In this document: positions 8,262 to 16,639 of the stretch, one piece after another
Position numbering within the stretch: position 1 is the stretch's first letter
How the letters are laid out: each line of letters begins with the position of its first letter
Source of the DNA: Fibrella forsythiae
Lineage (GTDB): Bacteria; Bacteroidota; Bacteroidia; Cytophagales; Spirosomataceae
Assembly (NCBI RefSeq): GCF_017353175.1
Contig: NZ_JAFMYW010000009.1
Span: 248,001-312,000, forward strand
Length of the DNA stretch: 64,000 bases
Direction of reading: 5' to 3'
The notes under the pieces: generated by a model
Database searches by the model: none
Told to the model about the DNA's origin: nothing
What the model saw: only the letters and a program-made list of their open reading frames with translations
Program-made: the position numbers and the translations under genes

Positions 8262-9413
8262 CTAGTCTTTCTCTTCTACCTTGCCCATTTTTTTGGCCCG
8301 TTTGGGCAGTTGATCGGCTAGTTCCTGCAAATTTTTGATTGGTGGTCGGGGCTTCTCGGCCTCTCCGATCAGAAATCCGTAGGGCTTCAGGTCTTCGATC
8401 GAATCGAAAAGTACCTTTAGAATGGCCGTCAGCGGCAGGGCCAGAATCAGGCCGGGCAATCCCCAGAGCGATTCCCAGAGCAACAGTGCCACAATGGCCG
8501 CCAGCGGGTTAATACTTACCTTCGACCCCACGATGTAAGGCGTGATAAAGTTCCCTTCCAGCGCCTGCACGAACAAGAAGACGCCGATGACACCCAGTGC
8601 TTTCAGCGGATTATCCTGCGTAACAAGCGTATAGGCGGCGGGCAGCAGTGACCCCAGCGAAATACCGAAGTAGGGAATGAGCACCAGACTGGCGCCGAAA
8701 AAGCCAAAGAATACAGCATAGTCTACCCCAAGAATCATCAGGCCAACGGTCATTAACGTACCCGTAACCAGAATCACCAGCACGAGTCCGGCCAGATAGT
8801 CTTTAACCACATCGTAGATTTTAGCCAGGACCGTATCAACCTTCGTGCGACGGGTATGGCCAAATACCTTGTAGAAGAACGACCGGAAGAAGTCGCGGTA
8901 GAGCAGGAAGAAGAAAACAAATAACAGCACAATAAACACGTCGGTCAGGGTGCTGGTTGTAGCCAGAAGGGTAGTGGTAAGCAGGGTGCCGCCCGTTTCC
9001 AGCGCCGTACTCATGTATTTGCGCGCTTCGGTCAGTTGCCGTTTCTTGTCGATGTTGAAGTGCTCATCAGCGTAGAGTTGCAGGTTGTTGAGCACAATGT
9101 TTGCTTTCTTAACCAGTTGGGGGAGAACCTCGGCAAAGCTGCTGATTTGCGTTGTAACGGCATACAGGATGCCTACGATGACAGCCAGCATCAGAACAAG
9201 GCAAATCAGAACGGCCGGGATACGGGGAATACGCCATTTCTCCAGGCGTGAACAGAGGGGAAAGAGCAAGACGGAGAACAAGATGGCAAATACCAGCGGA
9301 ATCAGTATTTCCTTAAGTTCGTAAAAAGCGTAGACCAGAATCACCATCGACGTAAGCGTTGCCGCTAAACGAACTGGAAATGATTGCTGTACTTCGGTAG
9401 CACGATTTGTCAT
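8262..9413 (-). CDS. AI-2E family (PerM-like) transporter
   Basis: A 383-residue inner-membrane protein of the AI-2E/PerM exporter family (PF01594). It shows the usual pattern: two or three N-terminal membrane helices (residues 15-90), a soluble loop (about 100-150), then further helices from about 155 to 345, including the GxxxxLIPYFGISLGSLLPA and ITPYIVGSKVSINPLAAI segments. The charged C-terminal tail is typical. Members move small molecules or ions; the substrate is unknown here. A 104-base gap with the divergent gene at 9518 should contain its promoter. Confidence 0.9.
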   Translation of the reverse strand: MTNRATEVQQSFPVRLAATLTSMVILVYAFYELKEILIPLVFAILFSVLLFPLCSRLEKWRIPRIPAVLICLVLMLAVIVGILYAVTTQISSFAEVLPQLVKKANIVLNNLQLYADEHFNIDKKRQLTEARKYMSTALETGGTLLTTTLLATTSTLTDVFIVLLFVFFFLLYRDFFRSFFYKVFGHTRRTKVDTVLAKIYDVVKDYLAGLVLVILVTGTLMTVGLMILGVDYAVFFGFFGASLVLIPYFGISLGSLLPAAYTLVTQDNPLKALGVIGVFLFVQALEGNFITPYIVGSKVSINPLAAIVALLLWESLWGLPGLILALPLTAILKVLFDSIEDLKPYGFLIGEAEKPRPPIKNLQELADQLPKRAKKMGKVEEKD

Positions 9414-9517
9414 AGGTAGTGTTAAGCGAACGTATTAATCAGTAGGTAGTCTGGTTTCGTGTAAGAATAAATCACTATTCGGGGTAGTGGTAACTGTTTT
9501 ACTGCATAACTAAAATA

Positions 9518-10408
9518 ATGCTTCACTGGCTCATTAACGTATTAATCGGTATAAAGGTCGGACTCTGCTCATGTACGCCTGAAGTTCATCGGCTTGGTGT
9601 GCGCCGGGTGCGTTCAGATTACCGCATTGAGCGGCTTGGCGCTGCCCCCGCCTATCGGCTACCGGCGGTTGTCAACGAAAGCTCGGGCCTGGCACGGCGC
9701 ACGACCACCAGCGTCTGGACCCACAACGATGGTGGCGGGCGCCCTACACTTTACGCCATCTCAACCACAAAAGCAGGTACGTCAACGCTGCCGGGTACGT
9801 TGCTGGACTCGTTGCCGTTGCCCCAACTCAGGAACGTTGACTGGGAGGATCTGGCACGGCAGGATTCATCCCGGCAAGGAGATGCGCGGCTGTTTATCGG
9901 CGATCTGGGCAACAACTTTAACAACCGCCGTGACCTGGCCATCTATATCGTTGATCCAAAGCGGGTAACATCGCCGGAAACCATACGGCTGCGCTACGCC
10001 GACCAAACGGAGTTTCCAGCCCGGAAACGCAACTTCGATTGTGAGGCCGTCTTCTTCCGGAGCGATAGCCTTTTCCTGCTATCAAAAAATCGGTCGGGGC
10101 ATATCGTGCGGCTATATGGCCTGCCGGCCCAGGCTGGCGATTATGTGCTGAACCCGCTGGATTCCGTGTTTATTAAGTCGATGGTGACAGGAGCTACGTT
10201 AAGCCCGGATGCGAAAACGCTGGCGATCCTGACGTACGGGAAGGTGCTGTTCTTCGACCTGACCAGTCCCGTCAGCACTCGCCTGAACCGCCCCGCAGCT
10301 TGCCTTCGCCTACCGCGTGGCCAGGCCGAGGGTATTGTATTCATGGCTGATAATGAACTGCTTATTACAAACGAGCGTGGGCGAATGTACCGGGTCACGA
10401 GGCGATAG
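9518..10408 (+). CDS. putative exported beta-propeller-like protein
   Basis: A 296-residue protein of a widespread but unnamed Bacteroidota family. Conserved-looking blocks occur in the order NESSGLA, WTHNDGGG, NVDWEDLA, FIGDLGNN and NFDCEAVFF, followed by repeats with alternating hydrophobic strands (LFLLSKN, KTLAILTYG, EGIVFMADNELLITNERG). This fits a beta-propeller-like sensor or binding domain. The N-terminus is hydrophobic with cysteines at 17 and 19 (GLCSC), a plausible lipoprotein signal. The function is unknown. It precedes the two-component pair but has its own upstream region, and a promoter lies between it and the regulator. Confidence 0.7.
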   Translation: MLHWLINVLIGIKVGLCSCTPEVHRLGVRRVRSDYRIERLGAAPAYRLPAVVNESSGLARRTTTSVWTHNDGGGRPTLYAISTTKAGTSTLPGTLLDSLPLPQLRNVDWEDLARQDSSRQGDARLFIGDLGNNFNNRRDLAIYIVDPKRVTSPETIRLRYADQTEFPARKRNFDCEAVFFRSDSLFLLSKNRSGHIVRLYGLPAQAGDYVLNPLDSVFIKSMVTGATLSPDAKTLAILTYGKVLFFDLTSPVSTRLNRPAACLRLPRGQAEGIVFMADNELLITNERGRMYRVTRR

Positions 10409-10419
10409 AAAACGGAGCG

Positions 10420-10447
10420 TTTCGGGGTATGGGCTACGTTATCTTTG
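10420..10447 (+). promoter_or_regulatory. promoter for the response regulator gene
   Basis: TATCTTTG (10440-10447) matches TAnnTTTG exactly, with a TTTC near 10420 at the right spacing. The start codon of the regulator is about 75 bases downstream. Confidence 0.55.
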
Positions 10448-10523
10448 TGTTAACAGTTTGATATTGGGCATAACTTGCTGACAATGCCCGTTAACTTTCG
10501 GCCAAAGAAGTTAGTTGCCAACC

Positions 10524-11213
10524 ATGAGTACAGAAAAAGCCCATCGCATACTGGTTGTTGATGATGATCCAGACATCGTTGAGTTGCTGGAATACAACCT
10601 CCAGAAAGAAGGCTACGAGGTACGTACTGCGCCCGACGGCCGTAAGGCTGTTGAGATCGCCCGGACGTTTCACCCCGAACTGGTCCTGCTCGATATTATG
10701 ATGCCGCACCTCGACGGTATTGAAGCGGGCAGACAGTTGCGTGCCCTGCCCGACCTGCGGCAGACCTACATTCTTTACCTCACCGCCCGCTCGGAAGAGT
10801 ATTCGGAAGTGGCCGCTTTTGATGTAGGGGCCGATGATTACATCACTAAACCCATTAAGCCCCGCGCGCTGATGAGCCGTATTAATGCGCTGTTCCGCCG
10901 TGAGGCCCAGAAAGCAGAGACCGGTGATCTGATCCAAATCGCTGACCTGACCATTAACCGGAAAAATTACTCCGTGAACCGGGGCGATCAGAGTATTATT
11001 CTGCCCAAGAAAGAGTTTGAACTCTTTTTCCACCTGGCCCAAACGCCCAATAAAGTATTCAGCCGCGAAGAATTGCTGCAAAAGATTTGGGGTGCCGATA
11101 TTTACGTGCTCGAACGCACCGTCGACGTACACATTCGCAAACTCCGCGAAAAGATCGGCGAAGGCTATATCCGTACGCTAAAGGGCGTTGGGTATATGTT
11201 TGAGGTAGCATAA
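10524..11213 (+). CDS. OmpR/PhoB-type response regulator
   Basis: A response regulator of 229 residues. The receiver domain (1-125) has the acidic pocket VVDDD (residues 11-15), the phosphoacceptor Asp57 in LVLLDIMMP, a conserved Thr in LYLTAR and Lys in YITKPIKP. The C-terminal OmpR/PhoB winged helix (about 130-228) has EFELFFHLAQ, the recognition region VLERTVDVHIRKLREKIG and the closing TLKGVGYMF. I start it at the ATG at 10524 because the longer frame begins with TTG. The sensor kinase follows, separated by a 53-bp perfect hairpin, which is unusual inside a two-component unit. Confidence 0.93.
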   Translation: MSTEKAHRILVVDDDPDIVELLEYNLQKEGYEVRTAPDGRKAVEIARTFHPELVLLDIMMPHLDGIEAGRQLRALPDLRQTYILYLTARSEEYSEVAAFDVGADDYITKPIKPRALMSRINALFRREAQKAETGDLIQIADLTINRKNYSVNRGDQSIILPKKEFELFFHLAQTPNKVFSREELLQKIWGADIYVLERTVDVHIRKLREKIGEGYIRTLKGVGYMFEVA

Positions 11214-11232
11214 AAGGGAGGAAGGAAAAAAG

Positions 11233-11358
11233 GGGAATAGAGGGAGGAACGGAGGAAGGGGAGAACGGAGGAAAGGGAGCTTCGCTTAGTAGCGATTCTA
11301 ACCTGGCGAAGCTCCCTTTCCTCCGTTCTCCCCTTCCTCCGTTCCTCCCTCTATTCCC
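11233..11358. repeat. giant perfect inverted repeat (53-bp stem) inside a two-component operon
   Basis: Left arm 11233-11285 and right arm 11306-11358 are exact reverse complements over 53 bp with a 20-base spacer; pairing continues with gaps on the outside. The left arm is almost pure purine and consists of near-tandem copies of GGAGGAAC/GGAGGAAG, so the arms are also internally repetitive. It lies between the regulator stop (11213) and the kinase start (11377). Confidence 0.95.
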
Positions 11359-11376
11359 TTTCCTCCCCCTCTCTCC

Positions 11377-12414
11377 ATGTCGCTCTCCCCCCGGTTTATT
11401 GCCCTGATTCTGGCCTTGCTAATTGCCGGGTTAACCATAACGTTTCTGGCGTTTGTGCCGGGCACCAACGGCAACATGCTGTTTGTGGTGGGTACGTCGT
11501 CGTTTCTGCTGTCGTTCTTTCTGGTGCTCTACACCATCGATATTCTGGTGTATCGCGAGATCACCAAGCTCTACGACGCCATTCGGAAACTGAAGGTGCG
11601 CGACTTTTCTATTTCCCGGAAATCCATTCTGAAAACGGGCAATCCGTTCAAGAAGCTCAACGACGAGATCTTCGTTTATGTAGCCCGTAAGCAGAAAGAG
11701 ATCGATGAGCTGAAGAAGATGGAACAGTTCCGCCGCGAATTCCTGGCCGACGTGTCGCACGAGTTGAAGACGCCCATCTTCGCCGCGCAGGGGTTTATTC
11801 ACACGCTGATCGACGGGGCGGTCGATGATGAGTTTGTGCGCGACAAATTTCTGGCCAAAGCCGCCCGCTCCCTGGATGGCCTCGACGCGCTGGTGCAGGA
11901 CCTGGTGGCCCTGTCGCAACTCGAAACCGGTGAACTGAAAATGCACTTCGACCGCCTCGACATCCGGCAGATCATCGACGAGATTTTTGAACAGCTGGAA
12001 AGTCTGGCCAATGCCCGGCAAACCACGCTAAAGATCAAGACAACGTACCTGGGCCCGGTTTGGGTAAAAGCTGACCGTCAGCGAATTACGCAGGTGATGA
12101 CTAACCTTATTCAAAATGCTATCAAGTATGGTAATGAGAACGGAAAGGTGGTTGTGTCGCTGGAAGAAGACGGTAAAAAACACATCCAGGTTACCGTAAA
12201 AGATGATGGCCCCGGCATTCCGCCCGAACACCTGAGCCGCATTTTCGAGCGGTTCTACCGGGTTGAGAAAAGCCGGTCGAAAGAGCAGGGCGGTACGGGA
12301 CTTGGCCTGGCCATCGTAAAGCATATCCTGAACGCCCACAAAACAAAGATTACCGTCACGAGCCGCCTCGAAAAAGGCACCGAATTTCGGTTCAAGCTGG
12401 ATAAGGAGGGGTAA
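11377..12414 (+). CDS. PhoR-type sensor histidine kinase
   Basis: A 345-residue membrane histidine kinase. Two N-terminal hydrophobic segments (about residues 7-28 and 33-55) flank a very short periplasmic loop, so there is little room for an external sensor domain. The HisKA dimerisation domain holds the phosphorylated His128 in FLADVSHELKTP. The HATPase domain shows the N box (LIQNAIKYG, about 244-252), the G1 box (DDGPGIP), FERFYRVEKSRS and the G2 box GGTGLGLAI. It is the partner of the upstream OmpR-type regulator. The signal is unknown. Confidence 0.93.
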   Translation: MSLSPRFIALILALLIAGLTITFLAFVPGTNGNMLFVVGTSSFLLSFFLVLYTIDILVYREITKLYDAIRKLKVRDFSISRKSILKTGNPFKKLNDEIFVYVARKQKEIDELKKMEQFRREFLADVSHELKTPIFAAQGFIHTLIDGAVDDEFVRDKFLAKAARSLDGLDALVQDLVALSQLETGELKMHFDRLDIRQIIDEIFEQLESLANARQTTLKIKTTYLGPVWVKADRQRITQVMTNLIQNAIKYGNENGKVVVSLEEDGKKHIQVTVKDDGPGIPPEHLSRIFERFYRVEKSRSKEQGGTGLGLAIVKHILNAHKTKITVTSRLEKGTEFRFKLDKEG

Positions 12415-12419
12415 GTTGG

Positions 12420-12522
12420 TAGTCGATAGTTAATAGTCGTAAGTCGATAGTCGTGCGGCAAAAACACGACACGGATAATCAGCAACGCGACTATCGGCTA
12501 CTGACTATTGACTATCGACTAT
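12420..12522. repeat. inverted repeat with GTCGATA-type tandem arms
   Basis: Left arm about 12420-12454 (variants of AGTCGATAGTC and AATAGTC) pairs imperfectly with the right arm 12487-12522 (ACTATCGACT, GACTATTGACTATC). The right arm runs straight into TATCTTTG (12520-12527), a match to the TAnnTTTG promoter element only five bases before the next ATG. Confidence 0.8.
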
Positions 12523-12527
12523 CTTTG
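12520..12527 (+). promoter_or_regulatory. promoter-like TATCTTTG made by the end of an inverted repeat
   Basis: TATCTTTG matches the TAnnTTTG element and overlaps the last repeat unit. The ATG at 12532 follows after four bases, so a transcript started here would be nearly leaderless. Confidence 0.4.
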
Positions 12528-12531
12528 CCCC

Positions 12532-13254
12532 ATGAAACTGAATTTCTCAGACCTCATCCTGTTTGAGGACGACGATTATATAGTCATCAACAAGCCGCCT
12601 TACGTGGCGGCGCTGGATGAACGTACCCCCGACCGGTCGGGGCAGAGCATCCTGCGCCTGGCCAAGGCGTACAGCGACGATGCGCAACTGGGGCACCGGC
12701 TTGATAAAGAAACATCGGGCGCACTGGCCATTGCCAAGAACCCCGAAGCCTACCGGCATCTGGCCATGCAGTTTGAGCACCGCGAAGTGGCCAAGCGATA
12801 CCATGCCGTGACCAATGGCGTGCACAATTTCGAGGACATCTCGGTGTACCTTCCCATCGCCCCCAGCCGCGACGGTACCTACGTGAAGATTGACCGGGAA
12901 AAGGGTAAGGTGGCCGAAACGATCTTCAACACCCTGCGCGCTTACCGGAATACGACCTTGGTGGAGTGCATGCCCATTACCGGCCGGATGCACCAGATTC
13001 GGGTGCACCTGCAATGCCTGAAGGCGCCCATCGTCAGTGATGCCACCTACGGCGGCAAACCGGTGTACCTCTCGCAGATCAAGCGCGATTTCAACCTGAA
13101 AATGGACACCGACGAGCAACCGCTCATTCAGCGCGTTGCCCTGCACGCCCATTCGCTGACCTTCAACCAGCTCAACGGCGAACCCCTCACCGTAGAGGCA
13201 CCGTATCCCAAAGATTTCGGCGCGCTGGTGAAGCAACTGGAAAAGAATCTTTAA
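12532..13254 (+). CDS. RluA-family pseudouridine synthase
   Basis: A 240-residue RNA pseudouridine synthase of the RluA/YqcB group, which isomerises uridines in rRNA or tRNA. The catalytic aspartate is Asp58 in GHRLDKETSG; other marks are YIVINKPP (residues 16-23), VAKRYHAV and the late MHQIRVHLQ segment. There is no N-terminal S4 domain, so it is the short form. The start is set at the ATG at 12532 because the longer frame opens with TTG inside the repeat. The target position in RNA cannot be predicted. Confidence 0.92.
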   Translation: MKLNFSDLILFEDDDYIVINKPPYVAALDERTPDRSGQSILRLAKAYSDDAQLGHRLDKETSGALAIAKNPEAYRHLAMQFEHREVAKRYHAVTNGVHNFEDISVYLPIAPSRDGTYVKIDREKGKVAETIFNTLRAYRNTTLVECMPITGRMHQIRVHLQCLKAPIVSDATYGGKPVYLSQIKRDFNLKMDTDEQPLIQRVALHAHSLTFNQLNGEPLTVEAPYPKDFGALVKQLEKNL

Positions 13255-13304
13255 TGCAATGATCAATTGTCGACCGACAACTGTTAATTGGTAACTGAAA
13301 AAAT

Positions 13305-13607
13305 ATGTTCATTCATTCTGTTTACTTCTGGCTTGCCAAGCCTGAATCTGACGACGACCGCGCTGCCCTGAAAGCTGGTCTGGAATCGTTGCGTAGCGTC
13401 GACGCCATTCATCATGTAGAGATCGGTGTGGCCGCCCCCACGCGTCGCCCCGTCATTGACCATACCTACGACTTTGCCCTGATGATGACCTTTACCGACG
13501 AAGCCGCGCACGACGTCTATCAGGTTCACCCGATTCACCTGGCGTTTGTAGAACATTGCAAGCACCTCTGGTCACGGGTTCAGATCTATGACGTAGCAAC
13601 AAAATAA
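13305..13607 (+). CDS. Dabb family (stress-responsive alpha/beta barrel) protein
   Basis: A 100-residue Dabb-domain protein (PF07876). It begins with the typical MFIHSVYFWL strand, where the histidine is characteristic, followed by a helix with LKAGLESLRSV, the HHVEIGVAAPT strand and the C-terminal DVYQVHPIHLAFVEHCKHLW segment. Family members form small dimeric ferredoxin-like barrels linked to stress response or small-molecule binding. The gene sits between the pseudouridine synthase and a SnoaL-like gene on the same strand, bounded by an inverted repeat. Confidence 0.87.
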   Translation: MFIHSVYFWLAKPESDDDRAALKAGLESLRSVDAIHHVEIGVAAPTRRPVIDHTYDFALMMTFTDEAAHDVYQVHPIHLAFVEHCKHLWSRVQIYDVATK

Positions 13608-13616
13608 GTTTACTGG

Positions 13617-13710
13617 TTTCTGTTTACCGTTTTCTGTTGTGCTGCTAAACCAAAGTTAGGTACGTTAGCAGCGCAACAGAAAACAGTAGACAGAAAACGG
13701 TAAACAGAAA
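13617..13710. repeat. inverted repeat with unequal tandem arms
   Basis: Left arm 13617-13647 (TTTCTGTTTACCGTTTTCTG, then TGTGCTGCTA) pairs with the right arm 13666-13710, which holds one extra tandem unit (ACAGAAAACAGTAG) relative to the left. An AGGTACGT word sits in the loop. The right arm ends five bases before the next start codon. Confidence 0.85.
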
Positions 13711-13714
13711 ATTT

Positions 13715-14119
13715 ATGACCGCACACGATACTGCCTCTACGTATTACAGTGCTTTCAACGCGAAAGACTGGTCGAAAATGCTCTCGCTTCTGAGCGAGGA
13801 CATCCGGCACGACAGTAATCAGGGCGACACCCGGATTGGTAAAGATGCCTTCACGAAGTTCCTCCAGCATATGGACGATTGCTACGACGAAACGCTCACC
13901 GACATGGTGATCATGACCGAGCCAACCGGCACGCGCGTAGCCTGCGAATTCATCGTCAATGGAACCTACAAGAAAACCGACGGCGACCTGCCCGAAGCCA
14001 AAAACCAGACGTATGTGCTCCCCGCCGGGTCATTCCTGGAAGTAGCCAACGGTCAGATTACGCGGGTGACAACCTACTACAACCTGCCCCTCTGGGAATC
14101 ACTGGTACTTGGCCACTAG
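13715..14119 (+). CDS. SnoaL-like / NTF2-fold protein
   Basis: A 134-residue protein of the SnoaL/ketosteroid-isomerase-like NTF2 superfamily. It opens with the characteristic helix ASTYYSAFNAKDWSKMLSLL, followed by LSEDIRHDSN, FTKFLQHMDDCYDE and strands RVACEFIVNGTY and LPAGSFLEV. The fold gives a conical pocket used for small-molecule binding or isomerisation; the substrate is unknown. The start lies just after the right arm of an inverted repeat, so expression is probably independent of the Dabb gene. Confidence 0.82.
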   Translation: MTAHDTASTYYSAFNAKDWSKMLSLLSEDIRHDSNQGDTRIGKDAFTKFLQHMDDCYDETLTDMVIMTEPTGTRVACEFIVNGTYKKTDGDLPEAKNQTYVLPAGSFLEVANGQITRVTTYYNLPLWESLVLGH

Positions 14120-14149
14120 TCGGCCAGTTTAAGATCAACACATTGATAA

Positions 14150-14196
14150 GCAGCGCTTTTGTTCTCCAACGCCGGGAGGGATGACAAAAGCGCTGC
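14150..14196. terminator. 13-bp hairpin, likely terminator
   Basis: GCAGCGCTTTTGT (14150-14162) pairs exactly with ACAAAAGCGCTGC (14184-14196). The second arm and the bases before it (GGGATGACAAAAGCGCTGC) resemble the hairpin region near 47401, suggesting a dispersed repeat. Confidence 0.7.
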
Positions 14197-14273
14197 CTGG
14201 TTTACGATAGTCAACAAATGCAACGGGTCAGGCTTTAATCCGCACGGTTCGCCGTTGCGGCATTAGTTCTCCT

Positions 14274-14852
14274 ATGACACATCGGCACTATATCGGTTCG
14301 GATATTCGATCTGCATTCGACGGATTGGCGCAGTTACGGATTGCCGTTTTTCGGGAGTTTCCGTACCTGTATGAAGGTTCCGATGCGTATGAGAAGATGT
14401 ACCTCGAAACGTACGCCAATGCCGAACGGGCCATGCTGTTTGCCGTCTATGATGGCGAACGCATGGTTGGCGGCACCACCTGCCTGCCCCTCCACGATGA
14501 GACCGACGAGGTTCAGGCTCCGTTCATTCGGGAAGGCTACGACCTCGATACGGTCTTTTATTTCGGCGAAAGCCTGTTATTACCTCAGTACCGGGGCCTC
14601 GGGCTAGGTCACCGCTTTTTCGATGAGCGGGAAGCTCACGTCCGCTCGTTCGGAACGTACCTGACCACGACTTTCTGCGCCGTACAACGCCCTGCCGATC
14701 ACCCGCTTCGCCCGGTTAACTATCGCCCGCTTGATGCGTTCTGGCAACAGCGCGGCTACCACCTTGACCCGGCGCTGCAAACTACATTCAGCTGGCCCGA
14801 CCTTGGCGAGACAACCGATTCTGCGAAAGTGATGCAATTCTGGACGAGGTAA
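14274..14852 (+). CDS. GNAT family N-acetyltransferase
   Basis: A 192-residue acetyltransferase of the GNAT superfamily. The N-terminal half has the RIAVFREFPYLYEG segment. The acetyl-CoA binding region follows: strand VFYFGESLLLPQYRGLGLGHRFFDERE (about residues 100-126), in which QYRGLGLG is the Q/RxxGxG/A pyrophosphate-binding motif. A further strand and the C-terminal WQQRGYH complete the fold. The acceptor substrate is unknown. The stop lies two bases before the end of the convergent glycosyltransferase gene. Confidence 0.87.
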   Translation: MTHRHYIGSDIRSAFDGLAQLRIAVFREFPYLYEGSDAYEKMYLETYANAERAMLFAVYDGERMVGGTTCLPLHDETDEVQAPFIREGYDLDTVFYFGESLLLPQYRGLGLGHRFFDEREAHVRSFGTYLTTTFCAVQRPADHPLRPVNYRPLDAFWQQRGYHLDPALQTTFSWPDLGETTDSAKVMQFWTR

Positions 14853-14854
14853 CT

Positions 14855-16501
14855 TCACTTCCGTTCAAAAATCACGTACCCGTTCTCTTCTTTAACCACC
14901 CGCAGATTCGGGTTGGCGCGGTAGTCGTTGGCGCTGGTGATTTTGGTGATCAGGTACGTTGGCTTGTCAACGGGGCCGTTGAGCAGGTACGTTTCCTGCT
15001 TGGTGAGCGGGTTCACCGGGGGCTGTTTACGGAAATAGAATAGCTGGGCGTAGCTTTTGTAGCCGATTGGCTCGGCATAAACATGCTGCCCCTGTTTCGA
15101 TTCGTAGAAACGCACAACCGTTCCCTGTACGTACTCTTCGATCTTCGGCACAACGATGCTCAGGTATAGCCACAGGCAGCCGGCTGTTGCCATAAACAAG
15201 GCCCAAACGGAGCCTGGCAGGTCGTTGCCAGGCGAAAATCGTCTGCGTTGTGCAACGCCTGATAGTTGCAAAATGGCCGTTAGTAGTACCGCCAGGTACG
15301 TTGCGCCGATAACCCACTCCCAACCGCCCCAGTTAACGTTTGCCTGTAAGTTTGCTACGGCAAACGGGTCTTTGATGTAGGGGATCAGCGTGGTTTTGAA
15401 CTGCCCAACCACCGGCAACAGCGTCAGCAACGTACCCAGCAACCCGCCAATAACCAGCAGCCCAACTGTCAGCCAGCGCGGCCAGGCGGCGCGACCCGTC
15501 AGCAGGTCGTGTAAGTGGCGGGCGGCCAGATAAGAAACGGGGAACCAGGCCATGCTGGAGTAGTGCACGATCTTGGTTTTTACGATGGAAAACAGGATCA
15601 TGACTACCCAGAACAGCACGACCATCCACAGCCGGAAATCGCGCGGATCGCGGGCGGCCACCAGGTACCGGATGGCGAAGATGGAGAGGGGAAAACAGCC
15701 AACCAGTACTACTACAAAATGGTAGTAGAACGGCTGACCGTGGCCCGCATCGGGCGTACTGAATAGACGGATCTGGTAGGTAATGAACTCTTCCAAAAAC
15801 CACGGCCCGTTGCGGATGATCTCCAGCCCGAACCAGAGCGACGCCACGCCCAGCGCCACGGCTACGGCCAACAAGGCATGAGACAAACGCAGAAGCGGCC
15901 GGAACCGGGCAATGGCCCAGACGATAGCAAAGGTCAGGCCGGCCAGCAACGCGCCGACGGGGCCTTTCGTCAGCACGGCCAGCCCTACAAACAGGCCAGC
16001 CACAGCAGCCGATTGCCAGGCTCCCACTTTCCCGTATTTCTGAACGGCTTCATACACGTAGCAGACGCCCAGGAAGATGAACAGGTTAAAGGTGGGGTCG
16101 ATGATGCCGGTTTTGAAATATAAATGCGGCGTGAGCGCGCCCAGGTAGCCCAGCGCCCAGAGCATACCAAACTGCGGGCCGTGCAGGCGTTTTCCAACGA
16201 AAAAGAACGTTAGGAGTGTAACAATGCCGATGAGTGCGTTGGGTAGGCGGGCAGCGTATTCACCCACGCCGAGCCAGTTCATCGCCGTGGCCTGAAGCCA
16301 GAAGAACAGCGGTGGTTTTTCCCAGAACGGCTCGAAGTTGATCTGTACGCGGCTGAAGTTTCCCGTCACCAGCATCTCCCTCGCCGATTCGGCGAAGTTG
16401 ATCTCGTCCCAGTCGAAGAGATGCACCCGCCCCAGAAAGGGGAGAAAGAAAAAGGCACCAAGGGCCAGAATAATGATCGGGTAATAACGCGGAGCAGGCA
16501 T
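14855..16501 (-). CDS. ArnT-like family 39 glycosyltransferase
   Basis: A 548-residue polytopic inner-membrane protein of the GT39 (PMT/ArnT-like) type, which moves sugars from polyprenyl-phosphate carriers to lipids or proteins in the periplasm. The N-terminal catalytic loop contains FDWDEINFAESAREML (about residues 29-44) with the conserved Asp-Glu pair, then FEPFWEKPPLFFWLQATAM. About eleven hydrophobic segments fill the middle. The C-terminal part (from about 460) is a soluble domain. The acceptor is unknown; lipid A or envelope glycans are possible. It may be co-transcribed with the upstream HPRT gene but is separated from it by the inverted repeat at 16510. Confidence 0.88.
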   Translation of the reverse strand: MPAPRYYPIIILALGAFFFLPFLGRVHLFDWDEINFAESAREMLVTGNFSRVQINFEPFWEKPPLFFWLQATAMNWLGVGEYAARLPNALIGIVTLLTFFFVGKRLHGPQFGMLWALGYLGALTPHLYFKTGIIDPTFNLFIFLGVCYVYEAVQKYGKVGAWQSAAVAGLFVGLAVLTKGPVGALLAGLTFAIVWAIARFRPLLRLSHALLAVAVALGVASLWFGLEIIRNGPWFLEEFITYQIRLFSTPDAGHGQPFYYHFVVVLVGCFPLSIFAIRYLVAARDPRDFRLWMVVLFWVVMILFSIVKTKIVHYSSMAWFPVSYLAARHLHDLLTGRAAWPRWLTVGLLVIGGLLGTLLTLLPVVGQFKTTLIPYIKDPFAVANLQANVNWGGWEWVIGATYLAVLLTAILQLSGVAQRRRFSPGNDLPGSVWALFMATAGCLWLYLSIVVPKIEEYVQGTVVRFYESKQGQHVYAEPIGYKSYAQLFYFRKQPPVNPLTKQETYLLNGPVDKPTYLITKITSANDYRANPNLRVVKEENGYVIFERK

Positions 16502-16509
16502 AGGCTTTA

Positions 16510-16636
16510 CCTCACCCCCAACCCCTCTCCTTAAAACGAGGAGAGGGGAGCCGTACTAGAGTAGCTTCGCTGTATCGCGTAGCTGCGCAAAAGCGACTCC
16601 CCTCCCCTTGGTTAAGGGGAGGGGCCGGGGGTGGGG
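16510..16636. repeat. nested inverted repeat of CCCCTCTCC type
   Basis: The left arm 16510-16550 (CTCACCCCCAACCCCTCTCC, spacer, GGAGAGGGGAG) and right arm 16597-16636 are reverse complements with few mismatches, and each arm is itself a hairpin (CCCCTCTCC/GGAGAGGGG and CCCCTCCCC/GGGGAGGGG). It could fold as a four-armed structure. It lies between the HPRT stop and the glycosyltransferase start. Confidence 0.88.
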
Positions 16637-16639
16637 TAT

